DNA of 64,000 nt from Uranotaenia lowii. Its lineage: Eukaryota; Arthropoda; Insecta; Diptera; Culicidae. The stretch is taken from the NCBI RefSeq assembly GCF_029784155.1, contig NC_073691.1, forward strand, positions 126,976,714-127,040,713, written 5' to 3'. A program made the translations under genes and the position numbers. Shown here piece after piece: positions 56,801 to 64,000 of this stretch (position 1 is its first letter; each line of letters begins with the position of its first letter). Below the pieces are notes generated by a model. The model saw nothing but the letters and a program-made list of their open reading frames with translations. It was not told the origin of the DNA and did not search any database.

Positions 56801-57244
56801 TAATTATAACGAAATTTGCTATCACGTCTTGAGAGTGAAATTTGCTTTCATTTTGCTTGACATAAAGTTGTACATAGCAAAAATGAAAGTAATATTTTCG
56901 TACTAATAAAGCAACGTAATGTCTTATTTGGCTAAACTTAGACCTCAACTACACCTTACTTTTTTCAAAAAATTGAGAGCAAAACTATGTCAAATTTTGC
57001 TTTTATTGAAAAATATATTATGCCTTATATTGACATCATTTTGCTCTCCAAGCTCTCAAAAAACGAGGTGTAGTTAGGGCCTCAGTTTTAGCAAAATTTG
57101 ATATCACTTTGCTAACCAAGTATGAAAATTTGAGCTCTCATTTTTGCTGTGTACCACCTTATGTCAAGCAAAATGAGAGCAGATTTTCCTCTCAGGGCGT
57201 GATAGCAAAATTTGCTATAATTTTGCCATAAAAGTCTGCTCGGG
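53882..57244. mobile_element. Large TA-flanked non-autonomous element, 3.36 kb
   Basis: Perfect inverted ends CCCGAGCAGACTTT with TA on both flanks (53880-53881 and 57245-57246). The outer 350-500 bp on each side are packed with GATAGCAAAAT- and GAGAGCAAAA-type words in both orientations. The interior has no long frame; near 55710 and 55755 a GTAACAGCCGGT word is repeated. A smaller MITE lies at 56529-56692. No transposase is encoded. Confidence 0.85.
56529..56692. mobile_element. Small MITE nested in the 3.36-kb element
   Basis: Inverted ends AAATATTACGTAA on both sides, 164 bp, with a G-rich tract (GGGGTTGGGGGTGGGGGGGG) inside. The word GTTACGTA recurs internally near 56643. No duplication resolved. 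Confidence 0.7.
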
Positions 57245-57246
57245 TA

Positions 57247-57702
57247 ACAGAATCTCATGTATAGACTCCTCACTGATGATGTGAATGCATCACAAATGCT
57301 TCTCATCCTCACTCAATCCCTTGGTCAAATGATTAACTCACTGTTTAAACGCCAGAACACTGACCTGTTCATTTGTTAACATCTCACTTTTTGAAGGGGA
57401 GTTTTCTTTCGATTGTTGTTTGGTAGCCCTACACAAACAACTCAGTAACGCTCACGGTCGGTTAGGGCTTAGTAAGTTTTTTTTTTATTATTATTTGCAC
57501 TTTCTTGTGATAGCTTCCACAATTTCATTTAATGACTCGAAAGCTTATTATGATGAACTTGCATCGTATATCACACCTTTAACCTCTTAAAGATATCTAA
57601 TTGATATTGCTCCTGCAGCCAGAAACACTACACTCACTGAGACCAATTTTGTTTGATTAATTTAACCTATTCTACGAACTGACTGAACGTGACGCATGCC
57701 TT
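57247..57702. other. Intergenic, downstream of the secreted protein gene
   Basis: No gene seen. Continues the sequence interrupted by the 3.36-kb element. Confidence 0.45.
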
Positions 57703-57708
57703 TTTATT
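57703..57708 (-). terminator. Polyadenylation signal AATAAA
   Basis: AATAAA on the minus strand overlaps the last base of the TGA stop of the secreted protein gene, so the 3' UTR would be very short. Confidence 0.5.
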
Positions 57709-58085
57709 CAACCGCGGTGCGAGTGCTTCTTCTTCTTGATGCGCACGACAATCTTTCCTGACTTTTTAACGGGTTTTACCAGTACGGGGACCTTCTTTTC
57801 GACCACGATGTGTTTCTCGACCGGAACCGGAACTGGTACGTGAACTGTCCGAACGATTTCCTTCACCTCCTTGTAGCCATGATGATCATCCCAGCCGATG
57901 CTTCTGCTGCGCCGATCTGTCGCTGCCGGTTCCTCGGGAATGATGACGAATGCCTTGGACGGGCTCGAAGCGGCGGAACTTTCCGGTGCCGCCGCTCGGG
58001 ATTTCTTCGAGGAGGCGGGCGCCGCCAGGCACCCTGCCAGGAGGATGAGACTGGCGATGGCGACCATCGGTTGCAAAAGCGTAAC
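57708..58085 (-). CDS. Small secreted, lysine/valine-rich protein (cuticle-like)
   Basis: Minus-strand exon with a 3' splice site TTCCACCCTTAG (AG at 58087-58086) followed by 125 codons to a TGA at 57710-57708. The first ATG in frame is at 58067, giving 119 residues: a signal peptide (MVAIASLILLAGCLAAP), an Ala/Ser-rich part, IGWDDHHGYKEVKEIV, then VHVPVPVPVEKHIVVEKKVP, and a basic tail (RIKKKKHSHRG). Repeated VPVPVEK-type motifs after a signal peptide are common in insect cuticular and other extracellular matrix proteins, so a structural role outside the cell is likely. Insect cuticle genes often have a tiny first exon; the splice site suggests such an exon upstream, which I cannot locate surely. 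Codon use is G+C-rich compared with the flanks. Most likely a host gene. Confidence 0.78.
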   Translation of the reverse strand, partial: VTLLQPMVAIASLILLAGCLAAPASSKKSRAAAPESSAASSPSKAFVIIPEEPAATDRRSRSIGWDDHHGYKEVKEIVRTVHVPVPVPVEKHIVVEKKVPVLVKPVKKSGKIVVRIKKKKHSHRG

Positions 58086-58250
58086 CTAAGGGTGGAAGAA
58101 TTATGGGAATGTATTATTGAATTGGTGTTAACGTTTCGATTTCTTATTGAAGCTGCCATAGGCTTCACCACATTTGCGCAAAAACGGTGTTGTGCAATCG
58201 GTTGGGATCGAATTTTCTAACGCATCTACCCTTTGTGACATGGTGTATTA

Positions 58251-59046
58251 GACTGAGTCGATTTGGGGAAATTTTTGAATTTCTCAAACTCTGGGGTCTA
58301 AAAAGCTTCGTTTTGGTTTAAAACTTGCCGAATTTTTAAGAATCGTTTACATGAGTAAATTTGAACTTTTATGTTTCTATGGGAAAATTGAATATTTTGT
58401 ACTGAAAAATCAACATCATTTTTGTTTCTTTTTTTGGATCGAAGCCTTTTGTGCCAATTTATAAACATTTTAAAATAAATTTTTCACTCATCAACTCTGT
58501 CGAAGACTGTAGCTTCGTATCTTATTAGACAAAAAAGTTATAACCTGTTGAACAAGATTATGTCTTTTGGCATTGAAAAAAACAATAAATTCATTTTACA
58601 TCACTGCTGGGTGCTTAGCGAGGTTCTACATAACTAGGTACATTTCATACAATACTTCGCGAGACACCCAGCAGTGATGTCAATTGAATTTATTGTTTTT
58701 CAATGCCAGAAAGCATACCCCTGTAAAACAGCTAACAATTTTTTTGCCTAATGAGATACGAAGTTACGGTATTCGACAAAGTTGTTCAGCGATAAATTTC
58801 CTTTAGAGAATTTATCAATTGGCCCAGAAACCATTGGCAGGATCGGATTCACAGAAGACATAAAAATGATGTTGAAAAAAGATGATGATTTTTAATTTTC
58901 CCATATAAACTTAAAAGGTCAAATTTACTCATGTAAACGTTACTTAGAAATTTTGCAAAAAATCATGAATGAGTTTTGAATGAAATCGAAGCATTTTAGA
59001 CCCCATGGTTTAGAAAATTTAAAAATGACCTCAAATCGAATCAGTC
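58251..59046. mobile_element. Complete foldback element, ~390-bp arms
   Basis: Left end GACTGAGTCGATTTGGGG and reversed right end GACTGATTCGATTTGAGG, with arms diverged but alignable over about 380-390 bp to a short centre near 58620-58660 (GGTTCTACATAACTAGGTAC). Both arms include TTTACATGAGTAAATTTGA, AATTGAATATTTTGTAC or its decayed form, and CAGCAGTGATGTCAATTGAA. Single arms of the same family occur at 31896 and 45886. Confidence 0.88.
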
Positions 59047-60597
59047 GCTGGTGTAGGGTGCTGTTTGAATTATTTTCAGGCCATTTACTCCCCCAGCTGG
59101 GTTAAAGGTGTGTTTTTTTTTTAAATTTTAGTTGCTCGTTTCGCCAGAAAACGTTTGCGTTTGCAAGAAATATGTTTGTATAGTGAGTTGGCGAGCATAG
59201 ACGAAAATAGGCGTGTTAGAATCATCGAATTTGCCAACGCATGTGTGTAATGTATGGCGGCCTTTTTTTGTGATTTTAATGGCTAAAGCAGGAATAAAAT
59301 ATGCTTGGGATAACCAAGAAATCGAGCGGCTGGTTAAGATGGTGTTGGTGGACTCAGAAAAGGTTCAATCTCTTGAAGAAAGGATGAATTTGTTCGAGCC
59401 CATCTAGCTGCACGATTGGGAATGCACCAACATAATTCAAAATGTGATTTGAACAATTCAAAGTAAGATAAAGACTGTTCAACTTGATGTAGAGGTAAAC
59501 TGTACAAAACGCACCATCGGGATACAATCGCCCATGCCATTATTTATCAACAATTCGTCAACTTATGGCTACGAATGAAGTTTTTCTACCTTTTTGTTGC
59601 GGCAAACAAGCTTCTGTATCACTTCTTAGGTGAAAATTTCATTAAAACGACTCTTAGGAACAGAAGAAAAAATCGAATCTGCGTGAAACTTGTAATTTTT
59701 CATGCTTAACATTTAAGGTGTTTTGCAACCCAGACTGCGCAGAGTAATAAAATTTCGACTTTTTTTCAATCGTATGCTTTTTCGGATGTCTATAAATATT
59801 TGTTTTTATTACATTTTCACTGATTTTAACTAAAAACAATCATATCAAAATTGGGGCAGAATGCGCACCAGGCCACGTGTTTTACGCTCAAATTCAGAAT
59901 GCTGTTAACATTCGAGAAAAAACGAATATCAAAGCGAAATGTCACTCTTTTTATTTGCTGCCTCCAAAATTACGATAAGCAAGCATGATGTTATCAAATT
60001 TCGTCCTTTTTCATGTTCAAAAGGCGCACCAATATTTGATTTGAAAAAATAATCTGCCACTAAATTTGCCGCGATATCAGCCAAGAGATTAAATTTCGTT
60101 GGCTACTTGAAGGCGTTTTACCTATAAGGATATCAAAAAGTGTTTTTTTTAAAGCGAAATTTTCGATACGTTTAGCAATTACAAATGAGTTTTTGCCAAA
60201 GAATGTTTAGTTTACAAAAATTCGAAAATCATGTTACTAAACATTTGATGTAACAATCATTGTATTCCACATAATCATTATTTTATTTCTGATCACCCTT
60301 CCGGTGAACCACTAGTTTCGGCGTTCTACCCCGCGGTGTGTTGTCTAGTTGGTTGAGTCTTTAACAAAAATGTCATCAAAATTGACTTTATATCGTTATT
60401 TTTGTTTCCAGTAAGATGTAAAATAAATCCCTGAATCGTCGTAGACGTTCAATTCGGTTCTATTATGATTCTTAGCGCTGTAAATATCTTTAATGCTTAA
60501 CTGATGCGTTCTGTACAGTTTTCCCCTGAGTTTAATTTTTGCAAATTCGTTGCATTTGATGACTCTAAATGTCTGGTAACCCTACTAAAATTGACAA
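59047..60597. other. Intergenic, no supported gene
   Basis: About 1.5 kb. A short open frame at 59279-59407 (+, MAKAGIKYAWDNQEIERLVK) is unremarkable. GGGGCAGAATGCGCACC (near 59853) and GGGGTAGAACGCC (reversed, near 60330) resemble motifs of the TA MITEs, so an old diverged element may lie here, but no ends were found. Confidence 0.5.
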
Positions 60598-60619
60598 TCT
60601 ATATATATAAAAATGAATT

Positions 60620-60656
<37 letters not shown>

Positions 60657-62739
60657 TCCCTATAGACTCGGAAACTACTGAACCGATTTGCGTGAAACTT
60701 GGCAGGTGGGGGTATTGGAGGCAGAGGAAGGTTCCTATTGTGGTTTGAGACCCCTCCCTCTCTCATTAAGGGAGGGAGGGGCTTTCCAAACAAAAGGCAA
60801 TTTTTTGCATAACTCGAGAACCCATCAAGCAAATGGTATCATATTTGGCATGGGGTGGTATTTGGGAACGAGGAATATTTCTATGAATATTTGGTACCCC
60901 TCCCTCCTTTCAGTGGCGTGATAGGAAGGGGGGAGGGGGGCTACATTACAATTTTTCATATAACTCGAGAACTAATCAAGATATTGGATCCAAATTTGGC
61001 ATGGGAAGGTATTTGGATACGAAAAAATATTTCAATGATTATTTGAGACCCCTCCCTCTTTCCAGTTGAAAGGGGGAGGGGCCTCTTCCATATTTATTTA
61101 TATAGTTTTAAAACTAATAAAGCAAATGGAACCACATTTGGCATGGTAGGGTATTTGGATACGAAAAATATTTCTATGATTATTTGAGACCCCTCCCTCT
61201 TTCCAGTAGGGAGATATAAAGGGGGGAGGGGCCTCTTCTATAGTTTTCAACATAACTAAGAAAGTAATTAAGCAAATGGAACCAAACTTGGCATGGGCGG
61301 GTATTTGGGAACGTGACATGTTCTAATGATTGTTTGAGACCCCTTCCTTCTTACAGCGGGGAGGAAGGAAAGAGGGAGGGGAGTTTCATACAATTTTTAC
61401 TGCATAACTCAAGAACTACAACAGCAAATGGAACCAAATTTGGCATGGAACGATATTTGGGTACGAGAAATGCTTCTATGAATATTTGGTATCCCACACT
61501 CTTTCGAAGAGGTGGATGAAAAGGGGGAGGCGAGGTCTCCCTTACAATTTTCAGTATAACTGGAGAGCTGATCAAGCAAATTGAACCATATTTGACATGT
61601 GAGTGTATTTGGATACAAGAAATGTTTCTATTATGAATTGAAGCCGTACCTTTTAAGCGGTAAGATATAAACGAAGAAGGGGGGGTTTCCATTTTTTTTT
61701 GCATAACTCGAGAATTAATCAAGCAAATGAAACCAAATTTCATCATAATCATCAAAAAGTATTTGGGTACGAAAAATACTTTTATGAATATTAAGTTATC
61801 ACCCCTCTATTGAAAGAAGAGAACAGAAAGGGGGATGGTACTCACTTTCAAGTTTATACATAACTCAAAAATTTACTACTTAAATAAAACCAAATTTGGC
61901 ATGGCATGGAATAGAGAAAGGAAAGAGGGAAGCTTACATTTAACTTTTATTTTACAAAATCCGAGAAATAGACAATACTTAACATGGAAAATCATTTTGG
62001 TATGACTCTATGATTATTTGACACATCATCCTCCTTTCAGTGAGAAGGTACATGGGAGGAGGGAGGTGAGCCCAATACAATTTTGTTAGCATATGTTCTA
62101 AATTTATGATTACGAAGCCAACAAATGGAAACAAATATGGCATGGAAAGGTACTTGGTTACGAGATATGTTTCTACGATTGTTATAGACTCTTATGCTTT
62201 ACAGTGTAGAGAGGAAAAGAAAGAAAGGGGCTCCATACAATTTTTGTTGTAAAGCTTAAATACTTATCAACCAATGGAACTATATTTGATATAAGAGGAT
62301 TTTTGGGAACGAAAAAAATGTTGATTAATGATTACAATCTCCATTCAGCAGGGGGTGAAGGGAAGAACAGGGGGTGGGGTCTCTCTAATCAGTTTTTAAG
62401 CATAATTCCAGAACATATCAAGCAAAAACAACCATACTTTATAAGTTAGATTATTTGCGAACGATTAATTTGGGACCCTTCTTTTTTAGAGCGAAAGTTA
62501 AGGAAACAGATGAAAATTATCAGATCTTTAAAACAAATTTATAAATCAAGATTCAGAATATAAGTTATGGTTTGTGTTGCAATTTGAAACTCCAGCTGCA
62601 GCTCTCATTTTATAGTGGTTGCTTATTAATTCCGTCATAATTTGATTTAAAATAATACCATAAACAATAAAAATTTGAACGATTTCTGAAAATATCATTT
62701 GATTCTGAAAGGTGTAGCAAAGCACACCGGGTCAGCTAG
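60598..62739 (+). mobile_element. Non-autonomous Helitron
   Basis: Begins with TC (TCTATATATATAAAAATG) and ends CAGCTAG, so it has the 5' TC and 3' CTAG of Helitrons. It lies between A (60597) and T (62740), the usual AT target. A hairpin GGTGT-AGCAAAGC-ACACC sits about 10 nt before the CTAG end. 60628-60656 is a TCTG microsatellite. From about 60690 the interior repeats a unit of roughly 150 bp. There is no Rep or helicase sequence. Confidence 0.9.
60690..62480 (+). repeat. ~150-bp degenerate tandem repeat inside the Helitron
   Basis: Each unit has 'CATAACTCGAGAAxxxATCAAG', 'AATGGxxCCAxATTTGGCATGG', 'TATTTGGGTACGA' and 'GACCCCTCCCTC...GGGGAGGGG' elements. About a dozen copies, diverging toward the right end. 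Confidence 0.85.
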
Positions 62740-64000
62740 TTGATAAATAAATTAATGCAGATAATTCCATCAGAACATTTCAAGACTCTATCTTTCTTGT
62801 TAAAATATTTTTTTCAGAAAATTTGACGGAGAATCTGGCAGTGTTTATAGATTCTTTTAATAAAAATGCTCTGTTTGGGACGTCATAACTGTTCCTACTG
62901 CTTTGCCATCCTGGGTAAAGTAGCTAGAGAATTATCCAGTTTACTCCATGAATTCCATTTGCATCGCGTGATAATAAAATATGCGTCAGATTAACACTTC
63001 AAACGAAAGCCGGAGAACCTTAATATCATTTTGAGAATCTGCAAAAAATCGTTTTGACGAACTGGAAAACTTTTTAGACTACAGCTGTCTTGAATTCTGA
63101 AACAGTTGCAATTTGAAACACATTGATACCAACAATATAAACATATGATTGCTTCAAACCAATATCCTTCCAAATCGGTTTTGTTATCAATTTAGATTTA
63201 TCAGCAATTATCAAAGTTTTTGTTTCTCATAGAAAATTTGAGAAATTGAGTAATGTACTATCACAGAGAACAGAGTTCGGGCTGGAGCTCGAAACGTGTA
63301 TAAAAATACCAACCGGAGTTTCAATTCAAAGTCGTAGGTGACGCTCAAAGTACTTTGAAATATTCAAGGTAGGCCATTCCGCTCTCTTTCAGCGTATTGG
63401 TAAGAGGCCCCGAAAAATAGTATTGGAAAAATCTGGCAAATGTATGGAATTTATAAGAAAATCACATTTTTCTTAAAATTGACAAGCATTAAAATGATGC
63501 AAAAAATATGCACTGATTCATTTTAATGCAACGAACAACATTTGGCTTTTCAACAAGGGCTTTTTGTCGATTTAAAACTAAAATTAGATAATTTATCAAA
63601 TTTTTAACACACGCAGAAGAAAATATCACATTGCTTGCTCTCAAAAAAGAGAGACGGCGCGATGAAAATTTTTTTTGAATACTCCTTATGTATGGTTCAG
63701 ATTCAAAAATCCAATGCAAAAAAAAGTATCCGATAAGCCTGAAGAATCAATTATTAATATGAAGCCTATTTCGAAAGAATCGAATGGCTATCAAAAAAAT
63801 TGTTTTTATTTGATTTCAAATTCACCGAAAAGCATCAACTAGAATAGCCAAGATAAGGTTTTCTAAAATGTTTATGTTGGGTGCAATTGATCCCTAGAGT
63901 TCAAAAAGCTATTTTTTTTTTCTTCCAAATAGATCGTGATCATTGTTGATTACAAGATTACGAATATTTATCCAATAACTGATATTTATACAATAATTGT
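62740..64000. other. Intergenic, no supported gene
   Basis: About 1.26 kb of AT-rich sequence to the window edge. Short frames near 62991-63173 and 63489-63719 (-) show no motif or splice context. Confidence 0.55.

Noticed and set aside
59279..59407. 42-codon frame starting MAKAGIKYAW
   Set aside because: Too short, no motif or neighbouring exon signals.

Overview
The window looks like insect genomic DNA, most likely from a mosquito (Culicidae). It is AT-rich and almost entirely repetitive. It carries a DD37E-type mariner, RTE, R1 and CR1-group LINEs, BEL/Pao, Ty3/gypsy and Ty1/copia remnants, hAT and TA-flanked MITEs, foldback elements and a Helitron. The mosquito assignment is an inference from this repertoire; no diagnostic host gene was recognised.

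Layout. 1-2065: two abutting satellites, an 8-bp array and a 13-bp array. 3196-4495: a dead mariner with perfect TA flanks. 4532-5484 and 8758-9709: inverted copies of one 0.95-kb TA MITE, with a long hairpin (5741-5963) and an RTE fragment between them. 12.3-16.8 kb: a gypsy integrase remnant, a small MITE and an RTE LINE that is itself interrupted by part of another LINE. 16913-17182: a candidate host terminal exon on the minus strand. 18.4-22.6 kb: a BEL/Pao element with a 3' LTR and polypurine tract but no RT or integrase, disrupted by a hAT MITE. 24.7-29.0 kb: a decayed R1-clade LINE. 29-34.6 kb: a patchwork of foldbacks, a Helitron tail, LINE scraps and a copia remnant. 35747-39396: a 3.65-kb hAT-like element without genes. 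40.1-44.9 kb: a LINE with two open reading frames and a poly(A) tail. 45-53.8 kb: foldbacks, MITEs, a 1.7-kb hAT derivative and a BEL-type gag. 53882-57244: a 3.4-kb TA-flanked element. 57708-58085: a small secreted lysine-rich protein gene. 60598-62739: a Helitron. The rest is AT-rich DNA in which I see no gene.

Function. Only two stretches look like host coding sequence: the terminal exon at 16913-17182 and the secreted, cuticle-like protein at 57708-58085. The only apparently functional mobile element is the LINE at 40.1-44.9 kb. Its ORF1 has a PHD finger, a coiled coil and a nucleic-acid-binding-like C-terminus; its ORF2 has an endonuclease and a reverse transcriptase with visible catalytic motifs. 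The non-autonomous elements encode no transposase here and would need one supplied from elsewhere.

The most unusual structure is a set of TA-flanked elements in which a short motif of the type GGGG-YAA-x-TGCAA is present at the termini and repeated internally, six times in the element at 47863-48837. I did not find a convincing new defence or regulatory system.
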